Shown here in pieces: positions 31,601 through 40,485 of a stretch of DNA of 64,000 nucleotides. Each line of letters opens with the position of its first letter. Within the stretch, counting starts at the first letter, position 1. This DNA comes from Brevibacterium sanguinis (GTDB taxonomy: Bacteria > Actinomycetota > Actinomycetes > Actinomycetales > Brevibacteriaceae): NCBI RefSeq assembly GCF_003315415.1, contig NZ_QNSB01000003.1:340687-404686 (forward strand), given 5' to 3'. Position numbers and translations under genes: made by a program. The notes under the pieces were generated by a model, which ran no database searches, was not told where the DNA came from, and saw only the letters and a list, made by a program, of their open reading frames with translations.

Positions 31601-32313
31601 CGGGCGTTGGTGATTCCCCGTTCGGTGGCCTCATCGGGTCCGGCGCGAAGAAGATCATCGAAATGCCCATCAAATGGATCACGGACAACATTTCGAAGTT
31701 CGTTGACTGGGCTGGGGATGTCGCCGACTTCACCACCGAATATGTGGGCAAGGGAATTGCCCGCGGCAAGGGCATGGCGTGGGCAACCTCGAAGGGCTGG
31801 CCGCTTGACGGTGCACGGTGGAAGGCTCTCGATTTCATCGTTGGTCACGAATCCTCGTGGAATCCGAAAGCGAAAAATCCTCGATCCACGGCTAGTGGTT
31901 TGGGCCAGTTCATCAATGCGACATCTCGCCAGTACCTTGGTTCGGCCCCCATGTCGAAGTTCGGCGTGTGGGACCAGCTCGACGCGATCGTGAAATACAC
32001 CGACGATCGTTACGGGGGTCTCGGTAAAGCGATGGCGTTCTGGCAGTCCCACCGTTACTACAAGGACGGCGGTGCAGTGAACCCGACCCTGTACGACACG
32101 GGCGGATGGTTGCAGCCGGGACTCACCACTGTCCTCAACGCGACCGGGAAGCCGGAGGCGGTGTTCACGCAGGACCAGCTTTCGATGCTGTCTGGTGGGG
32201 GTGCGCCGATCTTCCACTTCCACATCGATGGCCGTCAGTCCGACGACAAGATCATCTCCGATCTGCGGTACGAGATGAACCGCCAATTCTCGGGAGGCAA
32301 GTATGGCCGGTGA
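28648..32313 (+). CDS. Tape measure protein with M15-like peptidase and lytic transglycosylase domains
   Basis: 1,221 residues, GGGAGG before the ATG. It sets tail length. N-terminal helical core (AIGKAYVEIIPDLRGIHKETK), a long hydrophobic multi-helix region (about 330-550) with Trp-rich repeats to about 730, then two wall-active modules. Near residue 895, LHYSGQAFDANYG and later HFNHAHFD resemble D,D/L,D-peptidases of the M15 group. Near 1065, VGHESSWNPKAKN...ASGLGQFI is a soluble lytic transglycosylase core with Glu as catalyst. Both would open the peptidoglycan for DNA entry. Confidence 0.93.
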   Translation: MAIGKAYVEIIPDLRGIHKETKKGLQGVESEFDQTGKRSGGRFSKGLGAVAKAGAVGAAVGIGAAFGTALTKGFGRLEAIDTAEAKLRGLGHSAESIASLMDSATKAVKGTAFGLDEAAGVAAILSGAGVKAGQQMTDSLTLVADAAFIGGSTLDEMGAIFGKVAAKGKLDGEVMAQLLERQIGILPALADHYNVSREEASKMVSEGKVSFQDFATVMEDLVGGAAQRSGETFSGAMSNLGAAMGRLGGTLLSPFMDGAKGGIGQLTALLDSIELALRPVMAAFGDWLNGIDWAAVGAVFKPLVDGFMAMAPAAGELWSNLSPLGAAFKILQPSLPILAQAFGQIAGTIGGALSTALQAIMPLWGQILNVLGQAFFNVLGAVIPLVVMLAQMLGPILSVVLQTMAPIIQVVIQVFTSLFTALIPITNIVMGLVMSLLPPLMGLFMALAPIIRLVGTIVAFLAQIVGTILVTAINFLMPIIRVLINVLSVILVTAIKIVTAVITGLVWFVQNILAPAFVWLWQNVLVPVWNGIKIAVAAVVAWFQTYVAPVIQAVINALGTIFSWLYRNIILPVFTGIRIAIAVFWSIASAIFRAVVTFVRTVLAPVFNFLWQIVKIAFQFIKSAIQVFWAIAKIIFQAIVTFVRDVLAPIFTWLYNTIIKPVWEGIKTAINTAWTFIKTYILAPMIAYVRDTLAPIFTWFKDTIITPAWNGIKSAIDTVWTFIRDKIFTPLKDAIKNTVPKAFESGTDAIGKAWDKLKEVARKPVEFVINKIINDGIIGGWNTIAKKFGADEVDKIKLGFASGGKVWGPGTETSDSIPARLSRNEHVWTAKEVRAAGGHGAIYAMRRAALRGSLVPGFASGGTLSDAARWWQAKGARITEFGAWGQRVGRHSPNSLHYSGQAFDANYGPGGENATEKRFFDKWMPEFRSLFKGIGVIWRAAGHFNHAHFDTSGGGKVGSGGGGEGGLSLDFITQPFKDLIEKVAAGVGDSPFGGLIGSGAKKIIEMPIKWITDNISKFVDWAGDVADFTTEYVGKGIARGKGMAWATSKGWPLDGARWKALDFIVGHESSWNPKAKNPRSTASGLGQFINATSRQYLGSAPMSKFGVWDQLDAIVKYTDDRYGGLGKAMAFWQSHRYYKDGGAVNPTLYDTGGWLQPGLTTVLNATGKPEAVFTQDQLSMLSGGGAPIFHFHIDGRQSDDKIISDLRYEMNRQFSGGKYGR

Positions 32314-33184
32314 GGTTTTCTGGGCCGAGATGAACGGGTACAGGTTCTCCGTCAATGACGATTTCTTCGCCCGGAAACTTGACCTCGGGACGCTGGATTG
32401 GCGGACGCAGGACGTGGACCGTCCGGGCGGTGATGGCAGGATTTTCGGTCGCGATTACGCGAACCCGGGAACCGTGATCATCACCGCCCATTCCACCGCC
32501 GGCACAGCGGCTGAGGCTCGCGAGAACCTGCGGGGCTTGGCTGCCGCGTGGCGGTGGTCTGAGCATCGTGACGATCCGGGCGCGTACACGTACCTGAAAC
32601 TGGTCCTCGAGGGCGTTGAGGGCGTGATCTACGGTCGCCCGAGAAAGTTCACGCCTGAGCTCGGCACTGCCGGGTACAGGGCGGGGGGTCAGGGCGCAAC
32701 CCTCGAGTTCGTCCCTCTGACGGATCTCATTTTCGACCTGAACGGCTTCTCGAACAACATCCACATCTCAATCCTACCCAACCAATCACTGGGGCTCGAG
32801 TTCCCTGCCATTGCCCCGTTCTTCTTCGAGGGGGAGCAGACGCAACGGCAGGGGCAGATCGTCAACGACTCCCTCGTCCCCGTCCCGTTCCGGGTCGCGT
32901 TTCACGGCCCGGTGATCGACCCGGCTGTGACTTCGACTGTCGGCGGGTGGGAGATCGGTCTCGAAACCACGATCCCCTACGACCAGACGATCATCGTGGA
33001 CACTCTCGCGAACACTGTCACTCGGGAATCCGATGGTGCGTCGTTTGCGGACACCCTCACTTACCAATCTGACCTTTCGGCCCGACTCGCTCCTGGTGCT
33101 CAGGAGGTCGTGTTTTCGGGCAGGGATTCGACCAACACCGCATCCGTGGATGTGTCGTGGTCGGATGCCGTCAACGGCTTCTAG
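32303..33184 (+). CDS. Distal tail (Dit) protein
   Basis: 293 residues, overlapping the tape measure by 11 bases. The start (FWAEMNGYRFSVNDDFFARKLDLGTLDWRTQDVDRPGGDG) and ending beta domain are those of Dit/minor tail proteins that connect the tube to the tip. Fixed gene order after the tape measure supports this. Confidence 0.8.
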   Translation: MAGEVFWAEMNGYRFSVNDDFFARKLDLGTLDWRTQDVDRPGGDGRIFGRDYANPGTVIITAHSTAGTAAEARENLRGLAAAWRWSEHRDDPGAYTYLKLVLEGVEGVIYGRPRKFTPELGTAGYRAGGQGATLEFVPLTDLIFDLNGFSNNIHISILPNQSLGLEFPAIAPFFFEGEQTQRQGQIVNDSLVPVPFRVAFHGPVIDPAVTSTVGGWEIGLETTIPYDQTIIVDTLANTVTRESDGASFADTLTYQSDLSARLAPGAQEVVFSGRDSTNTASVDVSWSDAVNGF

Positions 33185-33193
33185 GAGGCACAC

Positions 33194-34216
33194 ATGGCAG
33201 TTGATCCAGTTCCTTGGGCCGTTCACGGCGCGAAACATTCGGCTGATGTTGCACGGCAGTCCCTCCATGATTCAGTGACCGGCGCCGCGGGTGTGAGTCA
33301 TCCTGATTCTCTCCTGGTGCAGGCTACCCCCACACCGTCTGGTCAGGTGCGTGTCGCTCCCGGTGGGGCTCTCATTGAGAACGTCTACACGGGCGGCGCG
33401 GGGCAAACTTATTCGTTCCGCAATGCGACGGAGACTCTGGTGTCCGTTCCGGCATCGGATTCGACTGGCGCGAAAACCTGGTACATCGTCGCGCAGATCG
33501 AAGATCCACAGTTCGGTGGGCCAACTCCGGCGGACAAACTCGCCGGCCCTTACTCGTTTCTGCGGTGCATCTCGAGCACTCTCGTCACGAAGCCGACAGA
33601 GTACCTGGCGAAGGTCGTCGTCCCGGCATCTACGGCGACGATTACTGGGGCAATGATCACGGACATGCGCAAGCTCGCGCAGCCGCAACGCAAACCCCGC
33701 ACCCTCGCCCGCCCTCGTGTCGCGGCCGATGGCACGGCCGCCAACGCTCTCCTTGCCCGTGAGCCTCGGGGTGAGTATTTCCCCGGCGGTGGCGGGTACA
33801 ACAACGGCGGCACGGTCCTTGTCCCAGAGTGGGCGCGGAGTGTCATCATCGATGCCCGGTGGATGAGCGTGCGTTACGACGGCGCGAAGCGCGGTTGGGG
33901 TTCGTTTTGGGTTGAGTACGGCGACGAGTGGCGTGCAGGAACGTGGCCGGGGTCACAGGACTACGAGTACGCGACTCAGAAGTTCATGTGGGACCAGCCG
34001 GAGAACTCCGCAACCATGCGCACCAATTGGATGCTCATGGACGTTGGGGCAATCCCGGCGAAGTACCGCGGCAAGACAATTCAGTTCATCTTCAAGGGTG
34101 CGAACTCGTCTAGCACCTCCGCGCAAACCTCGACGGCCTCAATGGATTCCATGAGTGGGCTCGGGATGAAGCTCGAGTTTACGCAGGAACCCGCCAACTG
34201 GCAGGGCTTTAACTGA
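33194..34216 (+). CDS. Minor tail / baseplate protein
   Basis: 340 residues with TAGGAGGCACAC upstream. N-terminal half (HPDSLLVQATPTPSGQVRVAPGGALIENVY) is a baseplate-type domain, C-terminal half a beta-rich domain that may contact the cell. Its last base is the first base of the next ATG. Confidence 0.7.
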   Translation: MAVDPVPWAVHGAKHSADVARQSLHDSVTGAAGVSHPDSLLVQATPTPSGQVRVAPGGALIENVYTGGAGQTYSFRNATETLVSVPASDSTGAKTWYIVAQIEDPQFGGPTPADKLAGPYSFLRCISSTLVTKPTEYLAKVVVPASTATITGAMITDMRKLAQPQRKPRTLARPRVAADGTAANALLAREPRGEYFPGGGGYNNGGTVLVPEWARSVIIDARWMSVRYDGAKRGWGSFWVEYGDEWRAGTWPGSQDYEYATQKFMWDQPENSATMRTNWMLMDVGAIPAKYRGKTIQFIFKGANSSSTSAQTSTASMDSMSGLGMKLEFTQEPANWQGFN

Positions 34217-35331
34217 TGAAACGCGGCTGGAAACACCACCTGTTTCAGGCGGTCGGTGACGGGCAGATCACCCCTGTTGCCTGGGATATCCCGATCACTG
34301 GTGCGACGGTCACTCGTGACCTGTCTGGCCCGTCCGTGTTTGGTGGGTCGTTGCAGCCGGAGATCCCCCGCTTGATGCGGGACGGGGAAACTCTGATTGC
34401 CAACTGGAAGTCGGTCATCGTCTCCGAACGCGACGGGGTTATTCAGGGTGTGTCGATCGTCCGGGATTCCCCGGTCGATGAGCAGGTGATGACCATCGAC
34501 GGTATCGGCTTCGCCGGCTACCCGACAGGGCTGCCGTTCGTGGACGAGTTCAAAGGCATCCGGGTTGATCCGATTGACATGGTGCGCAAAATCTGGGACC
34601 ACCTGCAATCCCGACCCCAAGGGGATTTGGGTGTGGCGGTGGATGACACTACTTCCTCGGCCACGATCGGCACTGAGGAACGCGACGTGTCGTTCGAAAC
34701 ATCGGAGGGTGAGTCGGTGGAGTTCGAGGCGGGACCGTATGTGCTCGCCTGGTGGAAAACCGACGACTGCGGGAAAGAGATCGACGACCTCGCAGAGTAC
34801 ACGCCGTTCGACTACCGGATGGAACATGCCTGGGCGGACGACCGGAACTCGTTCACGTCGTTCCTGCGCATCGGCACCCCAAAAATCGGTGTCCGCCGTA
34901 AAGCGAGATTCGTTGTCGGCGTGAACGTTATCAGTCACCCGAACATTGACCGCGCGGGTGAGGACTACGCGAACGAGGTGTTGTGTCTCGGCTCAGGGGA
35001 GTCGTCCAAGATGCGCAAAGGCACCGCCACTCGAGTCACCGACCGTCTGCGTCGTGCCGTGGTGATCGCGGATAAATCGAAACGCTCCAACTCGGCTGCG
35101 GAGAAGCTCGCCGCATCCGAACTCAAATACCGCATGGGCGACCCCGACATCACGGAAATCACTGTCATTGATCACGGTCTCGCAAGGTTCGGGACGTGGG
35201 AACTCGGGGATGAAGTGCTCGTCACCATCCCTGCCGGTTGGTTGGGGCGGCAGGACATGTGGTGCCGCATCGTCACCGAGCGGTGGGACTGCGACAAGGA
35301 CCAGATGAGTCTGACCCTGCAAAAAGTCTAG
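34216..35331 (+). CDS. Tail tip hub protein (Gp37-like)
   Basis: 371 residues. Contains WDIPITGATVTRDLSGPSVFGGSLQPEIPRL, typical of actinophage tail hub/Gp37-like proteins, and an alpha/beta core found in tail endopeptidase hubs. Forms the central tip under the Dit ring. No peptidase residues can be named with certainty. Confidence 0.75.
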   Translation: MKRGWKHHLFQAVGDGQITPVAWDIPITGATVTRDLSGPSVFGGSLQPEIPRLMRDGETLIANWKSVIVSERDGVIQGVSIVRDSPVDEQVMTIDGIGFAGYPTGLPFVDEFKGIRVDPIDMVRKIWDHLQSRPQGDLGVAVDDTTSSATIGTEERDVSFETSEGESVEFEAGPYVLAWWKTDDCGKEIDDLAEYTPFDYRMEHAWADDRNSFTSFLRIGTPKIGVRRKARFVVGVNVISHPNIDRAGEDYANEVLCLGSGESSKMRKGTATRVTDRLRRAVVIADKSKRSNSAAEKLAASELKYRMGDPDITEITVIDHGLARFGTWELGDEVLVTIPAGWLGRQDMWCRIVTERWDCDKDQMSLTLQKV

Positions 35332-35340
35332 GAGGACTGT

Positions 35341-38300
35341 ATGTCTGCTGCTGAGCGTGAACTGAAACGACTGGCGAAAGAGCTCGCGAATCTCAAGCGT
35401 GAGGTTGTTTCTCGTCGCGGTCCGCAGCTGGACTACACATCCGTCGAGGACGGCGGGAACGTCACGTTCAAGAACCCTGACGGTAGTGTTGCGGCGATTG
35501 TCGGTGGGCAGGATGACGGCTCGAACACGATCAACGTCATCTCTGGCCCCACTCCTGCCACGCCGACGACTCCCGAGGTATCCATGGATCATGGCGCCCT
35601 CATTGTCCGCTGGGACGGTGGGTTCGTTGATGCCCTGGTGGCGAACGCTGATTGGTCGCGCACCGAGATCCACGCATCGACAGACCCGGCGTTCATTCCG
35701 TCGCGGGCGACTGCTCGCGGGTCCGTGGTCGCGGCTTCCGGTGGCGAGGTCACCATCGGTGTCGAGAAGGGCCCCTGGACTGTCTGCCTGGTGGCGTGGT
35801 CGCAGGCGGGGAAAATGTCTGCCCCGTCCGACCCTGTCACGGTGGAGGTTCCGGGGTATGGGGATATTGTGCTCGCGGAGATCGATGCCGCGCAAACCCG
35901 GATCGACAACGCCCGCGCCATGCTGGTGGAGGGTCAGGAAACCCTCGGCGAGAAGTTGGATGCGGCGGATGCGGAACTGTCGTCTCTGCGCACCACCCTG
36001 ACCGAACTGGACTCCACAACCCTCCCGGCGCTCCGGCAGGATTTGGATGCGGCCGAGGGGCGACTGGTCACGGCTGAGGGCAAGATCACTGCCGCCGAGC
36101 AGGAACTCGATGGAATCCCCGGTCAGATCAGCACCGCCCGTCAGCAGGCTATCGACGCGGCCATGTCGGAGATCGACACGGTGGAAGCGTCTCTCATCAC
36201 CTCGATCGACAAGAAGCTCACATGGTCCCTGTCCGACCCGCCAGTGGTGTTCACTGGTCCGCTGGATGCGACGTGGGTGAAAGTGTCCTCGTTCGGTTCG
36301 GGTGGGCGGAAGATCGGTGAGTGGCGGTGGAACGGCAACGTGTGGGTGAAGCACACCACGGACGGGTCGGTCCTCGTCAACGTGGATGCCGCGAGCATCA
36401 ACACCGGGTTCCTCGATGTGGCGAACCGTATCCGAGCTGGGGCGATCGCCGCTGACAAGGTGCTCGTCGGTGCGGGGCGCAACATCATCCCCTGGGCGCA
36501 AGTCCTCTCCGGGGCGGGTGTCGCACCACACTCGAATGACTCGTCGTTCGGTGCCGGAACACTTACCATCGGTGCCCCGGACTCCACTCGTGGCGTCCCC
36601 AACCACCTGCTGCACAACCGCACCACCGCTGACCCTGGCGTTGAGCGGTTCATCCTCCGACTGGCCCCCGCACCGTTCACGGGGGGAGTGTCGGACCGGT
36701 TCGCAGTTTCCGGGGGCACGTGGACGTTCCGGGTGCGCGGGTACACGGACGTGGCGAACCTCGATGCGAAGCTCGCCCTGGTCTGGTACAAAGCCGACAC
36801 CACGTATGGCGGTGAGGTCCGAACACCCGCTATCCGTCTCACCGCCCAGCCTCAAACTCTGAGCATCAGCATCACCTTGCCTGATGATGCGGCGTACATC
36901 ATCCCTCGCATGCGAACCAATCAGCCGGGGGAAACGCACTGGGTGGGTGCTGAACTCGCCCTCGCTGTCGGAGGCACGTTCATAGAGCCGGAGGGCATCC
37001 AGACTCCGCATCTGGCCGCTGACGTGATGAACGTGTCCAACCTCAAAGCGGGTGTCGCCGCGATCGCTGAGGCTGTGGTGCAGAAGATTGCCGCGTCCAC
37101 TGCCTCGATCCAGCAGGCGGATATCAAGAACCTGTTCGTCACCGGCACGTCGTCCTTGAGCACGGTGGTAGCTGAGCAGATCGCCGCCGACACCGCGCAG
37201 TTCATCGAACTCGAGGTCGGCAACCTGGTCGCGGGTACGGGCACAATGGACCAGGCGACGATCCAGAAGCTCTTCACCGACGTGGTGGTGGCTAGCATGG
37301 CTATGGCCGAGCAGTTCATCGGCTCCAACGCGATCCTCGACGAGTCCGTGACCGCCCCGAAGATCGTCGCGTCCGAGGAACTGTGGGCGAAACTCGGGCA
37401 GTTCGTGCTCGTGCGGGCTGAGCAGATCGCGGCGGATGCGATTGACGGCAAAGTCATCACCGCGCCCACCATCCAGACGGGTCGGACCGGTGCACGTATC
37501 GTCCTCGACCCCGGCGGTTTCAAGTCGCACCGCTCCGACGATTCGTTGCGCGCATTCTTCCCCACCGACAGCGACCAAGCGTTCGTCGATGCCGATTTCA
37601 CCGCTCGGTCCCTGACCGCGATCGGTGACGTGTCCCTACGGTCCGCCACCACTGTCGAATCCGGTGGTGGGTCGCTCACCATCGGGTCGGGCGTCACCGA
37701 TCCGGCCTCACCCGCCTCGATCTCGCCGTGGTACGAGCAGGTCCACCCACCCGCCCTCGGTCAGGATGAGACCCCGTACGGTCTCGCCTGGGCGGATGGG
37801 AAGTTCTGGCGGTACGTGGACGTGTCCGGTACTGACGCGGGTGACCGAGTGGAGGGTATCGACCCGGCCACGGGCAATGTGACCGCGACTATCCCAATGA
37901 CGAATAGATACTGGGCGTCGTTCGGGCTCACCGCGATCGGCACCCGACTCTACCTCCTGGGCCAGAAATCCGAGGGCGACAGCAACTGGTCGACCGGCCT
38001 ACGCTACAAGGCATTCGTCCGCATCTACGAGACGACCGGCGCCTACGTTGGGGAGTGGGAGTACACGCAGATCGGATGGTCCGACACCAACCGCCTCGTG
38101 TACCGTCCCGGCATCGGCACAGACGGCACCAACATCATCATCGCGCAGTGCGACGACCTCGGTGCGCTCAGGTGGAGGAAATTCAATCCCACCACTGGTG
38201 CGCTCATCAGCGAGCACTCCAACAGCAGTGACCGCACCAAATCCGACATTGCGGGCATCTACCTGGGGGCCGCCGACTGGGGCACCACGTATGCCGTGGT

Positions 38301-39237
38301 CGGGAAGAAGTCGAATCAGAAGCTCGAGGTGTTCAACCCGGACGGGACGTGGGCGGGCGCGGACCTTACCGTCTCAGCACTCGGTTCCATTCAGGGGCTG
38401 TGCTGGGACGGGGCGAGGTTCTGGACCATCGACGATTCGGGGGTCATCACCCGCTACGAGTCTGCGCAGCACGGCAACAAAACCAACCCCTGGTGGCTCA
38501 GCTACACGTACACGGATGGGTCGGGGCATGAGACTCGGGTGGGACCGGTCGCGGAGTTCCAGTGGCCGCGCCGGTCGGGTCTGATGGTGTCGATCCCGGA
38601 TGCCCCGCAGGGGGCGACTGGGGCACGCATCTACTGGGGCCAGTCCGCCACGGAGCCGACGCCCTCCGCGCTGCACCAGGTGGAAGTGGCGTTGAACACG
38701 AAGTACCGTCTGGCGCCCAGCGCGGCGGCGTTCGCCATGACCACCCCAGCCCCGCCAGCCGAGAACACGTTCCCCGCCGCGACGCCCGCCGAGGTGAAAT
38801 CGACGTTCGGCGGGTTCGTGGTCCGCGGCGACGGGTCCGGAACATGGGGTCCGCTGACGTTCAACCCGGACGGGACCATGACGTCATCGGCGGTTCCAGC
38901 CTGGGTTCCTATCACCTCTTTCGCCAGCGGTTTCACGGCGGCGGCGTTCGGTTTCGCGCCCGCCTACCGGGTGTGGCCGGACGGAAAGGTAGAGTGGCGT
39001 GGAGCGATCACGGGCAACATCACCGGATTCTCGGCGGACCTGTTCACACTGCCCGCAGCCACGATTCCCGCCCAGGCGTGCCAGGATAGGGTGACGACGA
39101 ACGCAGTCAACGGGATCGACGCGGTGACGAGGTGCGAGTTCCGCCCCGAGGCCGCACCGACCCAATTTCGTGTGTACAGAGGGAGCGGCGACAGGACATG
39201 GGTATCACTCGACAGGTGCGGTTACTACAAGTTGTAG
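35341..39237 (+). CDS. Large minor tail protein / tail fibre, probable receptor binder
   Basis: 1,298 residues with TAGGAGGACTGT upstream. Starts with a coiled coil (AAERELKRLAKELANLKREV), an Ig/FN3-like part, a second coiled coil (about 180-290), a carbohydrate-binding-like beta domain (about 380-530), a long alpha-rich stalk (about 550-720), then a propeller-like region (about 790-1010) with repeated WADGKFW / DGARFW elements and a final fibre tip. Likely determines host adsorption. Confidence 0.8.
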   Translation: MSAAERELKRLAKELANLKREVVSRRGPQLDYTSVEDGGNVTFKNPDGSVAAIVGGQDDGSNTINVISGPTPATPTTPEVSMDHGALIVRWDGGFVDALVANADWSRTEIHASTDPAFIPSRATARGSVVAASGGEVTIGVEKGPWTVCLVAWSQAGKMSAPSDPVTVEVPGYGDIVLAEIDAAQTRIDNARAMLVEGQETLGEKLDAADAELSSLRTTLTELDSTTLPALRQDLDAAEGRLVTAEGKITAAEQELDGIPGQISTARQQAIDAAMSEIDTVEASLITSIDKKLTWSLSDPPVVFTGPLDATWVKVSSFGSGGRKIGEWRWNGNVWVKHTTDGSVLVNVDAASINTGFLDVANRIRAGAIAADKVLVGAGRNIIPWAQVLSGAGVAPHSNDSSFGAGTLTIGAPDSTRGVPNHLLHNRTTADPGVERFILRLAPAPFTGGVSDRFAVSGGTWTFRVRGYTDVANLDAKLALVWYKADTTYGGEVRTPAIRLTAQPQTLSISITLPDDAAYIIPRMRTNQPGETHWVGAELALAVGGTFIEPEGIQTPHLAADVMNVSNLKAGVAAIAEAVVQKIAASTASIQQADIKNLFVTGTSSLSTVVAEQIAADTAQFIELEVGNLVAGTGTMDQATIQKLFTDVVVASMAMAEQFIGSNAILDESVTAPKIVASEELWAKLGQFVLVRAEQIAADAIDGKVITAPTIQTGRTGARIVLDPGGFKSHRSDDSLRAFFPTDSDQAFVDADFTARSLTAIGDVSLRSATTVESGGGSLTIGSGVTDPASPASISPWYEQVHPPALGQDETPYGLAWADGKFWRYVDVSGTDAGDRVEGIDPATGNVTATIPMTNRYWASFGLTAIGTRLYLLGQKSEGDSNWSTGLRYKAFVRIYETTGAYVGEWEYTQIGWSDTNRLVYRPGIGTDGTNIIIAQCDDLGALRWRKFNPTTGALISEHSNSSDRTKSDIAGIYLGAADWGTTYAVVGKKSNQKLEVFNPDGTWAGADLTVSALGSIQGLCWDGARFWTIDDSGVITRYESAQHGNKTNPWWLSYTYTDGSGHETRVGPVAEFQWPRRSGLMVSIPDAPQGATGARIYWGQSATEPTPSALHQVEVALNTKYRLAPSAAAFAMTTPAPPAENTFPAATPAEVKSTFGGFVVRGDGSGTWGPLTFNPDGTMTSSAVPAWVPITSFASGFTAAAFGFAPAYRVWPDGKVEWRGAITGNITGFSADLFTLPAATIPAQACQDRVTTNAVNGIDAVTRCEFRPEAAPTQFRVYRGSGDRTWVSLDRCGYYKL

Positions 39238-39980
39238 GAGTGCTCATGTCCCTTATCCTCGCCACCGTCGCGGGAATCGCATGCGCCCCGAAACCCAGCG
39301 GCCCCGTCGTTGACGCCGAGTACCCCATCCTCGCCGCCCACCGGGGTGGGTCGCACGTATGGCCGCAGAACACCATGACTGCGTTCCGTGCCGCGCTCGC
39401 CGCCCGCCCCGGTGTCGCGTTGGAGACGGACGTGCGGGCACTCAAGGATGGGACGCTCGTGCTCGCTCACTACGACACCGTGGACCAGATCAGCGCGAAC
39501 GGCGAGACGGGCCGCGTCGCCGACATGACCCCGGCACAATGGTCAGCTCTCAGGATCAAGAGCCCCACCGGAGGTACCTCCGCACCCGCCGCGACCCTCA
39601 ACGACCTCCTCACTGAGTACGGGGGCACGGACACGGTGCTCGTCATCGAGGTGAAAGACCCCGCGCTCGTCAACGCGTTCATCGAAGCCGTGTGGCCGCA
39701 CCGTCAGCAGGTGATCGCACAGTCGTTCGACCCTGCCACAGTGAAGCGGCTCGTGAAATCCGGCCTCCACGTGCTGCAGCTCGGGGACTACTCCACCGTG
39801 CAGCTCATCCCCGGCATCCACTCCGTGGGCGTGCAGACTCTCAACATCACCCCCGACCTCATCAGCAGAGCGCACGAACAGGGCGCGAAAGTGTGGGCGT
39901 GGGGTAATGAGGTCACCACCGCGCAGTACGCGGCGCACGACCGTGGCCTCGACGGTTACATGGTCAACGACCCGCGCTGA
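39198..39980 (+). CDS. Glycerophosphodiester phosphodiesterase, possible lipoprotein
   Basis: 260 residues from ATG 39198, overlapping the fibre gene; a second start at ATG 39246 has a better ribosome site (TAGGAG) but shortens the signal. GDPD signature: AAHRGGSHVWPQNT, LETDVRALKDGTLVLAHYDT, IEVKD and a C-terminal TIM-barrel end (MVNDPR). The usual Glu of PENT is Gln. The N-terminus has Arg residues, a hydrophobic core and a Cys after GIA, so a secreted lipoprotein is possible. It could cut teichoic-acid-like glycerol phosphates. Confidence 0.85.
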   Translation: MGITRQVRLLQVVGVLMSLILATVAGIACAPKPSGPVVDAEYPILAAHRGGSHVWPQNTMTAFRAALAARPGVALETDVRALKDGTLVLAHYDTVDQISANGETGRVADMTPAQWSALRIKSPTGGTSAPAATLNDLLTEYGGTDTVLVIEVKDPALVNAFIEAVWPHRQQVIAQSFDPATVKRLVKSGLHVLQLGDYSTVQLIPGIHSVGVQTLNITPDLISRAHEQGAKVWAWGNEVTTAQYAAHDRGLDGYMVNDPR

Positions 39981-39996
39981 ACCCACCCACTTACTA

Positions 39997-40022
39997 GGGG
40001 TTGCCTTCCAAGGTAACCCCTC
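39997..40022 (+). terminator. Hairpin after the GDPD gene
   Basis: GGGGTTGCCT pairs with AGGTAACCCC (10 bp, one G-T) around TCCA. Flanking ACTA and CCTAGT can extend it. No long T run, so it may be a processing or stability hairpin. Confidence 0.5.
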
Positions 40023-40047
40023 CTAGTCGTACCCTCAGGAGGCCCCA

Positions 40048-40485
40048 ATGCCTGACCGACTCATCCGCTGGGCCACCCACGGCCGCGCTTCCCCCGGACC
40101 GAAACAGGTGTTCGTGTTCACCCTCGGCCTGTATACGGCACTGCGGGGTCTCATCCTCATGGGCATGGACACCCTCCGCCCCGGCTTGGGTTTCATCACC
40201 GACGTGCTGCCCCTCCACTGGTGGGGGTGGGCATGGCTGGCGGTGGGACTCTACGCGATCGGCGGGGCAGTCACCCGACACTACGTCATCCCACTCATCC
40301 CCATCGCCGTCATGTCAGCACTCTGGGCCACCTCCTACACCGTGTCCTGGGGTGCGCAAGGCTTCGCGGGCCTCGGCTGGTACGCCGCGGCCGGATACCT
40401 CGTGCAGGCCGTCGCCTGCCTGGTGGTGGTCCGACTGATCGACCCACCGGAGGTGGGACTGACCGGAGGGGGTGAGGATGATTGA
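40048..40485 (+). CDS. Polytopic membrane protein of the lysis module
   Basis: 145 residues with CAGGAGGCCCC upstream. Four hydrophobic segments (about 20-45, 55-75, 82-98, 105-125), so a four-pass membrane protein. Such proteins accompany lysis genes in actinophages; function not known. Confidence 0.65.
   Translation: MPDRLIRWATHGRASPGPKQVFVFTLGLYTALRGLILMGMDTLRPGLGFITDVLPLHWWGWAWLAVGLYAIGGAVTRHYVIPLIPIAVMSALWATSYTVSWGAQGFAGLGWYAAAGYLVQAVACLVVVRLIDPPEVGLTGGGEDD

Noticed and set aside
29647..32355. 902-codon open frame on the - strand within the tape measure gene
   Set aside because: It mirrors the tape measure codons, is full of Asp/Arg/His low-complexity stretches, and has no ribosome site; a shadow of high-GC coding sequence.
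34993..37578. 861-codon open frame on the - strand under the tail fibre gene
   Set aside because: Composition is that of a complementary shadow and it crosses the real genes at 34216-35331 and 35341-39237.
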